The notes under the pieces: generated by a model
What the model was told of the DNA's origin: nothing
What the model saw: only the letters and a program-made list of their open reading frames with translations
The model's database searches: none
Part shown: piece after piece, positions 26,123-34,921 of the stretch
How the letters are laid out: every line of letters begins with the position of its first letter
Numbering within the stretch: the first letter of the stretch is position 1
DNA from: Bradyrhizobium lablabi
GTDB lineage: Bacteria; Pseudomonadota; Alphaproteobacteria; Rhizobiales; Xanthobacteraceae
Direction of reading: 5' to 3'
DNA: 64,000 nt
NCBI RefSeq assembly: GCF_018131005.1
Contig: NZ_JAFCJK010000013.1
Coordinates: 62,001-126,000 of the forward strand
Translations under genes and position numbers: made by a program

Positions 26123-26428
26123 CTTTGACGCGGGGCTTGGGTGTCTCACTTGGCGCCGGACTCGAGCGCAGAGTCGCAATGCACATCGGTGCGATGGAAC
26201 GCGCGGCGCGCGGCGCCGTTGCTTTGTGGACTGCGCCCGTGTGGCTGCCCACCGGTGCGCCCGGATACCTTCCTGGGCACTGTAGCGCGTTTGTGATCGG
26301 AGAGCGGCGCGGCCAGTCGTACAATCGCCCATAAAAGAGGAAAAACTCGTCTGCTGTCGTCCACTCTGGTAGAGGCCCGCGCCTCAGGGAGAGGCAAGGG
26401 TCGCTATCTCGAACCGAGGAGCTATCCG
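26123..26428. other. Intergenic region after lexA
   Basis: These 306 bases contain no supported gene, RNA or clear terminator. Confidence 0.45.
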
Positions 26429-26857
26429 ATGTGTGACTATAGTCTGCACGCCGTGCAGTCGCGTCCCGCCATAGTTGGAGAGACGCTGATCACCACGACA
26501 TTCCGCGGCACCTCGACCCGCGGTTTTGCGTCGGAGAACGATCCGACCGTGGCGGTTTGCATGCTGCCCGGCACCGAGCTCGCTTTCGCCGAAAACGTCC
26601 GCTACGACAGCCGCTGGATCTGGACCAAGACGATCGGCTATCGCGTCGGCGTGTTCAATGAGGTCGAGCCCGACGTTCCGGACCGCCATCATGATGCGGT
26701 CGAATTCCCCGACGGCAGCCATGTGCTCGTGACCCAGCTCCGCGAGGGACAGCGGGTGACCGTGCTGCAACTTCCCGCCGTTCATCCGGCCGTCGAGCAC
26801 AAGCCCAAGGTCGCGGAAACGAGGCCGTCCGCATTCGCATCGCTGTTTTTGGGTTGA
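26429..26857 (+). CDS. Conserved-looking hypothetical protein (142 aa)
   Basis: The 142-residue soluble product starts MCDYSLHAVQSRPAIVGETL and contains FRGTSTRGFASENDPTVAVC and a C-terminal hydrophobic patch. The start is preceded by GGAG-like sequence (CCGAGGAG). I recall similar proteins as hypotheticals in Bradyrhizobium but cannot name a domain. It lies between lexA and another small gene, all on the plus strand. No function is proposed. Confidence 0.7.
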   Translation: MCDYSLHAVQSRPAIVGETLITTTFRGTSTRGFASENDPTVAVCMLPGTELAFAENVRYDSRWIWTKTIGYRVGVFNEVEPDVPDRHHDAVEFPDGSHVLVTQLREGQRVTVLQLPAVHPAVEHKPKVAETRPSAFASLFLG

Positions 26858-27011
26858 GAGCATCGTAGCTGCAGGCTTGGCCTTGCCCGGCCCCGCGGCG
26901 CGTGACCTGAACGATTTCAATGCCCCCGGGACCACTGGTTCCGGGGCCATTTGGCGAATTGCGTTCAGCGGTGCCTTGGCGCATCATCGCCCGCGGATGG
27001 GGGCGTGATCG

Positions 27012-27227
27012 GTGGTCGACAAGGTCACATGGCAACGGGCTGGACGCGTCACCGAGCCGGGCCGCTACATGTTCCGGTTCGGCTGGCTCACGGTCACGGC
27101 CGATGACCTGAATATCTGGCAGCAATATCCGGAAGCGGCCTTCACCCTCGTCAGGCGGCCCGACGCCGGCTCCGATGAATACCATCTCGGCGCCTTCGAG
27201 CTGCCGCCCCACTCTTCGTCGGGGTGA
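27012..27227 (+). CDS. Small hypothetical protein (71 aa)
   Basis: This 71-residue product starts at a GTG (MVDKVTWQRAGRVTEPGRYM). It contains FRFGWLTVTADDLNIWQQYP, which looks like a conserved core, and is soluble. It ends four bases before the comEC stop on the other strand. Family and function are unknown; codon use and the conserved-looking core argue for a real gene. Confidence 0.6.
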   Translation: MVDKVTWQRAGRVTEPGRYMFRFGWLTVTADDLNIWQQYPEAAFTLVRRPDAGSDEYHLGAFELPPHSSSG

Positions 27228-27230
27228 CCG

Positions 27231-29516
27231 CTAGTCGTCCCCCTGTAGGTCGGCTTGTGCCGGCGTCGTATCGACCGCCGGCCCCGACGCGTCGCTGCGC
27301 GCGCGCAACAGCGGCTCCGGCTCGCCGTCCCCAGGCGCCGCCGGCGACCACGGCCGATCGATCCCACCCGGCTTGACCGCCTCAAAATGGAAGGCGCCGC
27401 CGACGCGGCGCAGTGTGAGAGCGCCGTGACGCCGCAGCCGCTCGGCATCGATCACGGCGGCGACGCACCCGGGCGGCACGGGCCGCGCGGTCACGATCAG
27501 CGCCGCCCGCTTGCAATCATCGGCAAGCGCCTCGGGCCGCGTCGCCAGGGCGACGAAGCCGCCGCCCCCGACCTGCGTGACGCAGCCGGTCCCGTCGCAC
27601 GAGACGCCATCCGCGAGCGAAGGATCGGTCGCCGTGCGCGCGTCCGCGTCCGCTGCCAGCCACTCCTTGACCAGGAAGGCATCCTTGGCGGTTCGCATCA
27701 GGTGCAGCCGCCCGTCGCCGCCGCGCACGGCAACGTTGCGGCCGTCGGCGGAGACCATGACATCCGGCTGCGGTGCCCTCACGGCCCAGACCAGCGCCAC
27801 CGCCAGCATGGCTGCGCCCGACCAGCGCAGCGGCGAACGCAACAGCCCAAACAGGATGATGCCCGCGCTCGCGACGATCAGCGGGCCGATCCCGAACGCC
27901 CCGATACGGCCGACCGCGCCGGGCAGGCCCGCGACCCATTGCGTGACCACGATCATCCAGTCGATGCCGGCGCCCATGACCGCCCAAAACACGCCGTCGA
28001 AGCCGAAGGGCATGGCGACAAGCCCCAACAGCCCGGCCGGCATCACCAGCGCCGAAACCACCGGCATCGCGGCGAGGTTGGCAAGCAGCCCATAGGGCGT
28101 GATGCGGTGAAAGTGGAACGCGGCATAGGGCGTCGTCGCAAGTCCTGCCACCAGCGACGCCAGCACCAGCATGGCGATCTCGCGGCCGCCCCACAGTGCG
28201 ACGCGCGCGGTCGCCGAATGATCGGGAGACGCCAGCAGGCTCGGCATCCCGACCTGCACCAGCGCGACCAGCCCGAGGGTCGCCGCGAACGACATCTGGA
28301 AGCTTGGATGCACCAGCGCTTCGGGTGCGATCGCCAGCACAATCAGCGCGGCCACGGCCAACGTGCGGAACGTGATCGCACGGCGATCGACGATGACTGC
28401 GATCAGCACCACGGCCGTCATCAAAAACGACCGCTGGGTTGCGACCTCCGCGCCCGACAGCAGCAGATAGAATGCGGCGGCGACGAGCGCGGCCGCGGCC
28501 GACCACTTCTTGATCGGACGGCCGACGGTCAGCACCGGAAACAGCGCGAGCAGCGCGCGCACCGCGAAGAAGACGACGCCGGCGACAACAGCCATGTGAT
28601 AGCCGGAGATCGACAGAACATGGCCAAGCCCGGAGATGAACATCGCGTCGTTGACAGGTTCGGAGATCGCATCGCGCCGGCCGGTGAGCAGCGCGGTCGC
28701 GATTGCGCGTCTGTCGCCGTCGAGCGTCGTGCGGATGCGCGCGTCGATCGCGTCCCTCAGCCCCTGCATGAAGGCCGCGTAGCGCAGCGCCAGGCCGCCG
28801 CTCGCGGGCGGCTCCTTCGTCCTGATCGACCCCATCACAAAGCCGGAGGCACCGATGCCCTGGAAATAGAGATCGCGGCCGAAATCGTAGGAGCCGGGAC
28901 GCTGCGGCCCAAGCGGCGGCAACAGCCGCGCCTTCAACTCGACATAGCTGCCGACCGCCGGCGCAGTGCCCTTCCTGACCGACAGGCGCACGCGCTCCAG
29001 CCTGATCGTGTCGCGCTGGCTCTCCAACGTGACCACCCGCAGCACGAAGCGGTCAGTCCTCTCGCGAATATCGCGCGTCTCCACAAAGCCGGTGAGTGAT
29101 GCCGAAAAGATCGGCCGCGCCAGCACACCATGCGCCACGCGCGCGGTCTTCCAACTCGCGGTCGCAAAGCCCGCCGCCAAGGCCGCCACCATGATGATGA
29201 CGGGAAAGACCTTCTGCCGCCGCAGCAGCAACGCCAGCACGCAAAGCACAATGGCGACCGGCGCTGCGACAGACAGCACCGGCTCATGGTCGGCGGCGAA
29301 GTAGAATGCGATGCCGCTGCCGAAGGCCACTGGCACCCAGGGCAGCAGGCGCCCGGGGCCCGCCTCGGCGCGAGCCCATTGCCGCAACGTTTCGACGAAC
29401 GACGGCCAAACGCTGACCCGCACCGGCACGTAGCCGCCGGCAGGTGCGACCGCGCGTGGCGGCCACGTCCCCGCATAGCCGCGTTTGCCGCCCGGCGTCG
29501 TGCCCTGCTCCGCCAT
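27231..29516 (-). CDS. comEC: ComEC/Rec2-type membrane protein
   Basis: ComEC forms the inner-membrane channel for single-stranded DNA uptake in competent bacteria. The 761-residue product has an N-terminal DUF4131-like region (about 60-260) and the competence domain marked by ISGLGHVLSISGYHMAVVAG near residue 300, followed by some eight hydrophobic segments. The C-terminal part is short (about 180 residues) and lacks the HxHxDH of a metallo-beta-lactamase domain, so the nuclease-like domain is reduced or absent. No other competence genes are present. In related genomes comEC is next to gltX; here 5 kb intervene. Confidence 0.9.
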   Translation of the reverse strand: MAEQGTTPGGKRGYAGTWPPRAVAPAGGYVPVRVSVWPSFVETLRQWARAEAGPGRLLPWVPVAFGSGIAFYFAADHEPVLSVAAPVAIVLCVLALLLRRQKVFPVIIMVAALAAGFATASWKTARVAHGVLARPIFSASLTGFVETRDIRERTDRFVLRVVTLESQRDTIRLERVRLSVRKGTAPAVGSYVELKARLLPPLGPQRPGSYDFGRDLYFQGIGASGFVMGSIRTKEPPASGGLALRYAAFMQGLRDAIDARIRTTLDGDRRAIATALLTGRRDAISEPVNDAMFISGLGHVLSISGYHMAVVAGVVFFAVRALLALFPVLTVGRPIKKWSAAAALVAAAFYLLLSGAEVATQRSFLMTAVVLIAVIVDRRAITFRTLAVAALIVLAIAPEALVHPSFQMSFAATLGLVALVQVGMPSLLASPDHSATARVALWGGREIAMLVLASLVAGLATTPYAAFHFHRITPYGLLANLAAMPVVSALVMPAGLLGLVAMPFGFDGVFWAVMGAGIDWMIVVTQWVAGLPGAVGRIGAFGIGPLIVASAGIILFGLLRSPLRWSGAAMLAVALVWAVRAPQPDVMVSADGRNVAVRGGDGRLHLMRTAKDAFLVKEWLAADADARTATDPSLADGVSCDGTGCVTQVGGGGFVALATRPEALADDCKRAALIVTARPVPPGCVAAVIDAERLRRHGALTLRRVGGAFHFEAVKPGGIDRPWSPAAPGDGEPEPLLRARSDASGPAVDTTPAQADLQGDD

Positions 29517-29948
29517 CTCTCGCTTTGCGATCCCTGTCGGGGCGCAAAACTACCGGAAGGTGTAACCTCACCGCTAGCGGAACGGATGCAGAATGCCGAT
29601 CAACAAGGTCGGCCGCCAGACCCAACGGCCCCTCCGCTGCCACATGCCGACCGCAGTTCTCGCCTGCGTCAAACCGATCGAGCCGAAAGTCTCATTAGGT
29701 ACCAATCCCATTGGGATTAAACTGCCGGCACCGCCACCTCTTCGGGACCGCCGCAAGAGGCGGTTGACGGCTCGCGGCACTGAAGGCCGCTGGAGCTCCT
29801 CTCTGGTGGACCAAGACTCCCCAGAGACCAGGCGTTGCGGACGACCTCGCAATTCTCGCCTGCAACGCCACGCACCACGCGTCCTCCGCGAGCGAGCAGA
29901 TCGCTGAAAAAAAGCGAGGAGTAGCGTTTGAATTGATAGGAGCAGCAC
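29517..29948. other. Intergenic region between comEC and MHS transporter
   Basis: These 432 bases hold divergent upstream regions and no supported gene. A palindrome, AATCCCA-T-TGGGATT (29704-29718), might be an operator, for instance of the transporter gene 230 bases downstream. No bound regulator can be named. Confidence 0.4.
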
Positions 29949-31277
29949 ATGGCAATTCAAGTACCGAGCGATTTTCGTCGCGTGATTGTCGCTGCGTCGG
30001 TGGGAAACATCATCGAATGGTATGACTTCTACATCTTTGGCAGCCTGGCCGCAGTCCTGTCGGTCAAGTTCTTTGAGCAGTCCCACCCCGTTGCAGCGCT
30101 GCTGAGCACGATCGCGCTGTTCACCGCGGGCTTTTTGATCCGCCCACTGGGAGCATTCCTGTTCGGATGGATGGGCGACCGGGTCGGCCGCAAATATACT
30201 TTCCTCATCACGCTGACCGGCATGGGACTGGGAACGGGCGCGATCGGACTGATCCCGACCTACCAGTCGATCGGCCTCACCGCCGCATTCATTCTGTTCG
30301 GTCTGCGCATGATCCAGGGCCTCTGCCTGGGCGGCGAGTATGGCGGCGCCATCACCTATGTCGCCGAGCATGTGCCCGACGACAGGCGCGGCTACTATAC
30401 CGGCTGGCTGCAGACCTCTCCTACTCTCGGCATCGTGGTGTCGCTGGCCGTCATCATCCTTACTCGGACCTGGTTCGGTAACGAGGCCTTCAATCAATGG
30501 GCGTGGCGCGTTCCGTTCCTGCTATCGTTCCTCTTGGTGGCGATTGCCATCTACATCCGGCTTCAGTTGCAGGAGACGCCGATCTTCCAAGAGATCAAGG
30601 CCCGCGGGCAGATGACCATGAACCCGTGGAAGGAAGCTTTCCTGAGTTCGAATATCAAATACATCCTGATCGCGACCGTGGTCCTGATCGGACAGGGCGT
30701 GGTCTGGTACAGCGGCCAGTTCTGGGCACTGTACTTCCTGCAGCAGGTTTCGAAGGTGGACGCGGTAACCTCGGCCTACATCGTGGGAGCAGCACTGCTG
30801 ATCGCAACTCCGAGCCTGATCTTCTTTGGCTGGCTGTCGGATCACATCGGCCGCAAGTCCGTGATCCTGGGAGGCATGCTGCTCGCCGCCATCACCTACT
30901 ATCCGCTGTATCTGTGGCTCGGCTCGGTCACGCACCCCGGAAACATCAATTATCCGGTCGCGGTGTTCATCATCTTCATCCTCGTCTGCTACGTCGGGAT
31001 GGTGTACGGGCCGGTCGGCGCGTTCCTGGCGGAGTTCTTCCCGGGAAGGATCAGATACACGTCAGTATCGGTGCCGTATCACATCGGCAACGGGTGGGGT
31101 GGCGGACTGGTGCCGTTCATCACCTCGGCGGCTTTCGCGGCCACCGGCAGCATCGGCTACGCGCTGATCTACCCGATTGTCGTGCCCGCCGTGTGCTTCG
31201 TACTTGCCGTCTTCCTGATGCCGGAGACTCGCAGAACCAGAATCTGGGAGCAAATTGAGGCGAGAACCGCCGCGTGA
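29949..31277 (+). CDS. MFS transporter, metabolite:H+ symporter (MHS) family
   Basis: This is a 12-helix inner-membrane symporter of 442 residues. MHS hallmarks are SVGNIIEWYDFYIFGSLAAV, FGWMGDRVGRKYTFLITLTG and LCLGGEYGGAITYVAEHVP. The start has an AGGAG ribosome site eight bases upstream. It is a second member of this family in the window, the other being at 11.0-12.3 kb on the opposite strand. Likely substrates are organic acids or compatible solutes; the sequence does not decide. A GC-rich hairpin follows the stop. Confidence 0.9.
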   Translation: MAIQVPSDFRRVIVAASVGNIIEWYDFYIFGSLAAVLSVKFFEQSHPVAALLSTIALFTAGFLIRPLGAFLFGWMGDRVGRKYTFLITLTGMGLGTGAIGLIPTYQSIGLTAAFILFGLRMIQGLCLGGEYGGAITYVAEHVPDDRRGYYTGWLQTSPTLGIVVSLAVIILTRTWFGNEAFNQWAWRVPFLLSFLLVAIAIYIRLQLQETPIFQEIKARGQMTMNPWKEAFLSSNIKYILIATVVLIGQGVVWYSGQFWALYFLQQVSKVDAVTSAYIVGAALLIATPSLIFFGWLSDHIGRKSVILGGMLLAAITYYPLYLWLGSVTHPGNINYPVAVFIIFILVCYVGMVYGPVGAFLAEFFPGRIRYTSVSVPYHIGNGWGGGLVPFITSAAFAATGSIGYALIYPIVVPAVCFVLAVFLMPETRRTRIWEQIEARTAA

Positions 31278-31287
31278 GGAATACCCC

Positions 31288-31311
31288 GCCGCAGGCGGTC
31301 GCCCCTGCGGC
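31288..31311 (+). terminator. GC-rich hairpin after MHS transporter
   Basis: An 8-bp stem (31288-31295 with 31304-31311) lies 10 bases after the transporter stop. No U-run follows, so termination there is uncertain. Confidence 0.35.
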
Positions 31312-31485
31312 CCCGGTTGTGATCCATTTCGGCAAGAGCGGGACAATGCTTCTGTGACGTCGCCCCGCTCTGCCTTTCGCGTGATCCTTTGGAAAACGCG
31401 GGTATCAGGAGTACTCACACCAATCGTCGCTTCTCCGACCGCCAGCGAATGACGGTCGGGCCAATACCGCTGTCAGCTTCACTTC

Positions 31486-31848
31486 TCAGCCAGCCCGGTG
31501 ATGCCAATGATCGTGCCACCAGGTGGCGAAATCACGATCCGTCAGCAGTTCCCAGCCAGCGAGCAGGATCACCACGATGCCGGCCAGCACGCTACTTGTA
31601 GTGACCGGTCCCTGGTCGTAGCCGAACGTCCAAGGTGCCAGCACCAGAGCCAACCCCATCAGCATCTCACCCCATTCCTCCAGATAGGACGGAATGATGA
31701 ATGCCTCGACGGCAAACAGCACGACGCTCAATCCAAGCACGACGGAGATCCAGAGAGCCGCCCCGGAGAAGCCCAGGACAAACGGCGACGCGACCAGCCA
31801 GACGCCTACCAACAGGCTGGCAGCGTCCTGCCAGTGTTGAATGCGCAT
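31486..31848 (-). CDS. SPW-repeat membrane protein
   Basis: This 120-residue protein (MRIQHWQDAASLLVGVWLVA) has four hydrophobic segments. It carries two SPW-type repeats, the first with ASPFVLGFSG, the second with LAPWTFGY. The start at 31848 is preceded by GAGGTGAG on the minus strand. SPW proteins are small inner-membrane proteins of unknown role, often near stress genes. It ends in a His-rich tail (WWHDHWHHRAG). It is isolated between the MHS transporter and an NTF2-like gene. Confidence 0.8.
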   Translation of the reverse strand: MRIQHWQDAASLLVGVWLVASPFVLGFSGAALWISVVLGLSVVLFAVEAFIIPSYLEEWGEMLMGLALVLAPWTFGYDQGPVTTSSVLAGIVVILLAGWELLTDRDFATWWHDHWHHRAG

Positions 31849-32099
31849 AATGCTCACCTCCCTCTTCCGGGGATATGGTGCCGGAGGGACGATAAAGCAC
31901 TTGTCCGGCCTGCGATGTGTTGCCGCTGCTGATCCGCAAGCCCACGACAATCCGGACCGCCCAACACCCGAAATGTGCCCTCGATGGTCTACGAGCTTGG
32001 TCCCATCTCCAGATGCAGCGTGATGCCCGGCCGCGCGCTCTGCCCACGCACTCTCGCTGACTACAAAGGCTGCGCTGGCGCCTCGTGCCCGTGCAATGG

Positions 32100-32486
32100 C
32101 TAGATCAGCCGCGTCTGCGACGACACGTGATGGCAGACGATCTTCCAGTCGCCGTCCTCGCGCGCGATCACCCAGGTGATCTTCAAAGACAGAGGCGGCG
32201 CATTGTCTTCAAGGAAGAAGGACGCGATGCCCGCCATGTTGACCAGATCGGCATTCACCCGCTCGGTCCTGACCTCGCTGAACTGGACGCGTGGCGCGCT
32301 CCAGCGCGGCAGGCCGCTGAAATAGGCTTTGACGCCGTCGCGGCCACGAAAGAGCGTCGGGTTCGAGCCGAAGAAGAATGCGCTTTTCGAATAAAGCGCC
32401 GCCAGCGCGGCCGCGTCGAGAGTGCTGAAGCCCGCCGACCATTTTTCCATAATGGCGGAAGCGATGTCGTCGGTTTCGCTTGGCAT
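32100..32486 (-). CDS. NTF2-like (DUF4440/SgcJ-type) protein
   Basis: This 128-residue soluble protein (MPSETDDIASAIMEKWSAGF) follows the NTF2/SnoaL alpha+beta pattern: ALYSKSAFFFGSNPTLFRGR, then a run of beta strands ending WKIVCHHVSSQT. Such proteins bind small hydrophobic ligands or act in diverse enzymes; no specific substrate is evident. It lies 24 bases downstream of the glnS stop on the same strand, so it could be co-transcribed with glnS. Confidence 0.8.
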   Translation of the reverse strand: MPSETDDIASAIMEKWSAGFSTLDAAALAALYSKSAFFFGSNPTLFRGRDGVKAYFSGLPRWSAPRVQFSEVRTERVNADLVNMAGIASFFLEDNAPPLSLKITWVIAREDGDWKIVCHHVSSQTRLI

Positions 32487-32510
32487 CCGTCGCCCCGTTT
32501 TGACTGCGGC

Positions 32511-34193
32511 CTAGCTCTTCCCGCCGACTTCCTTGGCAAAGGTGTCGCGCAAGCCGATGGTGCGGTTGAACACCAGCCTCTCCGCGGTCGAGTCGGGATC
32601 GCGCACGAAATAGCCCTGCCGCTCGAACTGCATCGCCTCGGTCGAATTGATCTCGGCGATTGCGGGCTCGACCCGTGCGTCGGTCAGCACCTCAAGCGAT
32701 TGCGGATTGAGGTCGGCGACGAAATTGCCGGCATCCGGATTGGGCGTCGCGAACAGCTGGTTGTAGATGCGGATCTCCGCAGGCCTCGATTGCGCCGCCG
32801 GCAGCCAGTGCATCGTCGCCTTCACCTTGCGGCCGTCGGGCGCGTTGCCGCCCTTGGTCAAGGGGTCATAGCTGCATCGCAGCTCGACGATCTCGCCGGA
32901 GGCATCCTTGATGACACCCGTGCATTTGATGAAGTAGGCGTAGCGAAGCCGTACCTCGTTGCCAGGCGAGAGACGGAAGAATTTCTTCGGCGGGTTCTCC
33001 ATGAAATCGTCGCGCTCAATAAAGAGCTCGCGGCCGAAGGCGATCCTCCGGGTGCCGGCATCCGGGTTGTCAGGATGGTTGATCGCCTCGATCTCCTCGA
33101 CCTGCCCCTCCGGGTAGTTCTCGATCACGACCTTGAGCGGCCGCAGCACCGCCATGCGCCGCAGGGCCGTGCGGTTCAACTCCTCGCGGATGAAGAATTC
33201 GAGCATGCCGACATCGACCACGCTGTTGGCCTTGGCCACGCCGACGCGCTTGATGAATTCGCGCACCGCCGCCGGCGGCACGCCGCGCCGCTTCAGCCCT
33301 GCGATCGTCGGCATGCGCGGATCGTCCCAGCCCGAGACGTGGCCGTCGCGCACGAGCTGGGTTAGCACGCGCTTCGACAGCAGCGTGTAGGTCAAATTGA
33401 GCCGCGCGAACTCATACTGGTGCGGCGTCGACGGCACCGGCAGCTTTTCGAGCAGCCAGTCATAGAGCGGCCGGTGATCCTCGAACTCCAGCGTGCAAAT
33501 CGAATGCGTGATGCCTTCGATCGCGTCCGACTGGCCGTGAGCGTAATCATAGCTCGGATAGATCGACCATTTGTCGCCGGTGCGCGGATGGTGGGCGTGC
33601 AGGATACGGTAAAGCACGGGATCGCGCATGTTGATGTTGCCGGCGGCCATGTCGATCTTGGCGCGTAGCACGCGGGTGCCATTCGGAAATTCGCCTGCCT
33701 TCATGCGGCGGAACAGATCGAGGTTTTCCTCCACGGAGCGATCGCGAAACGGCGAGTTCTTGCCCGGCTCGGTCAGCGTGCCGCGCGCGGCACGGATCTC
33801 AGCCTGCGACTGGTCGTCGACATAGGCACAGCCGGCCTTGATCAGGCTTTCGGCCCACTCGTAGAGACGCTCGAAATAGTCGGAGGCGTAATAGAGGTGG
33901 GTTCCCCAATCGTAGCCCAGCCAGTGCACGTCGGCCTGGATGGAGTCGATATACTCCTGCTCCTCCCTCGTCGGGTTGGTATCGTCGAAACGCAGGTGGC
34001 AGCGCCCGGCGAATTCCTCCGCGATGCCGAAATTCAGCGCAATCGACTTGGCATGGCCGATGTGCAGGTAACCGTTCGGCTCCGGCGGGAAGCGCGTCAC
34101 GATCTGGCCGTACTTGTGGGAAGAGAGGTCGGCCTGGACGATGTCACGAATGAAGTCGCGCCCTGCCTCTGCCGTCGCTGTGTCAGTCGTCAT
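32511..34193 (-). CDS. glnS: Glutaminyl-tRNA synthetase
   Basis: GlnRS charges tRNA-Gln directly with glutamine. The 560-residue product has the class I signatures EPNGYLHIGHAKSIALN (HIGH) and YTLLSKRVLTQ (KMSKS-like), plus the two C-terminal beta-barrel domains that bind the anticodon. The ATG at 34193 is used; a TTG one codon upstream is open too. Many alphaproteobacteria lack GlnRS and use GatCAB instead, so its presence beside gltX is notable. It is in the insertion between comEC and gltX. Confidence 0.95.
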   Translation of the reverse strand: MTTDTATAEAGRDFIRDIVQADLSSHKYGQIVTRFPPEPNGYLHIGHAKSIALNFGIAEEFAGRCHLRFDDTNPTREEQEYIDSIQADVHWLGYDWGTHLYYASDYFERLYEWAESLIKAGCAYVDDQSQAEIRAARGTLTEPGKNSPFRDRSVEENLDLFRRMKAGEFPNGTRVLRAKIDMAAGNINMRDPVLYRILHAHHPRTGDKWSIYPSYDYAHGQSDAIEGITHSICTLEFEDHRPLYDWLLEKLPVPSTPHQYEFARLNLTYTLLSKRVLTQLVRDGHVSGWDDPRMPTIAGLKRRGVPPAAVREFIKRVGVAKANSVVDVGMLEFFIREELNRTALRRMAVLRPLKVVIENYPEGQVEEIEAINHPDNPDAGTRRIAFGRELFIERDDFMENPPKKFFRLSPGNEVRLRYAYFIKCTGVIKDASGEIVELRCSYDPLTKGGNAPDGRKVKATMHWLPAAQSRPAEIRIYNQLFATPNPDAGNFVADLNPQSLEVLTDARVEPAIAEINSTEAMQFERQGYFVRDPDSTAERLVFNRTIGLRDTFAKEVGGKS

Positions 34194-34268
34194 CAAGGGT
34201 TTCCTGAAGGTTCTAGCGGACCTTCTGCCAAATTCGCGCCGTCAGGCCAAGCCCTGTGGCCGCAGCAG

Positions 34269-34856
34269 TCATAGTCCGGCCACCCGGGCGCGCACCCGCT
34301 CAAGAAACGCCTGCCGCGACATGGGCGTAGAGCGGTCCATGTCGTAGTGCGCGAGGTAGAATGACCGGACGGCCGGGCCGCACATCGGCTTCAATGCACG
34401 GAACAGCACCTTGCGGCCGGGATCCTGCATCACGATGCGGGTCAGCCACCACGGCGATCCATAGCTTGTCACCACCCCGAAAAGGCGAATGTTGGTCAAG
34501 AACGGCTTGATGCGGGCGCCGGCCAGATCGTGGACGAAAGCGGTTCCCGGCGCCCAAACACGGTCGAAATAGCCCTTGATCGTGGCCGGCATCGAAAACC
34601 ACCAGTGCGGGAAGCAGAAGATAATGCCGTCCGCCCGCCGCAGGTCGGCGACGAGGCGCGCCACCCCCTCCTCGGCATAAGGCCCCTGGTAGTAGCTGCG
34701 ACGCTCCGCCTCGGTCATGACCGGAGAGAACCCTTCACGGTCGAGGTCGGTCGCGATCACCTGATGCCGGCGTGCGAGCGTGTCGACGATGGTCCGGAAC
34801 AGTGCGTGATTGTAGCTGTCCTGAAGCGGATGGCTATGAACGACCTGGATTAGCAT
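34269..34856 (-). CDS. Flavodoxin-like NAD(P)H quinone oxidoreductase
   Basis: This 195-residue flavoprotein has the KefF/MdaB/NQO1 fold: MLIQVVHSHPLQDSYNHALF, the FMN/FAD-contacting FCFPHWWFSMPATIKGYFDR, and VWAPGTAFVHD. It should reduce quinones or related electrophiles by two electrons. The ATG at 34856 has GGGAG nine bases upstream; a GTG two codons earlier is possible but too close to that site. The next gene, gltX, is divergent, with 65 bases between them. Confidence 0.88.
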   Translation of the reverse strand: MLIQVVHSHPLQDSYNHALFRTIVDTLARRHQVIATDLDREGFSPVMTEAERRSYYQGPYAEEGVARLVADLRRADGIIFCFPHWWFSMPATIKGYFDRVWAPGTAFVHDLAGARIKPFLTNIRLFGVVTSYGSPWWLTRIVMQDPGRKVLFRALKPMCGPAVRSFYLAHYDMDRSTPMSRQAFLERVRARVAGL

Positions 34857-34921
34857 TGGCACAATCTCCCGAGCGTGTGATACACGGTCGCGCTCTTCCC
34901 AACCGGTTTGCTCACCCTCGA

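Noticed and set aside
27255..29099. Long plus-strand frame over comEC
   Set aside because: Product is Arg/His/Gln-rich low-complexity text; comEC on the minus strand has the competence motif.
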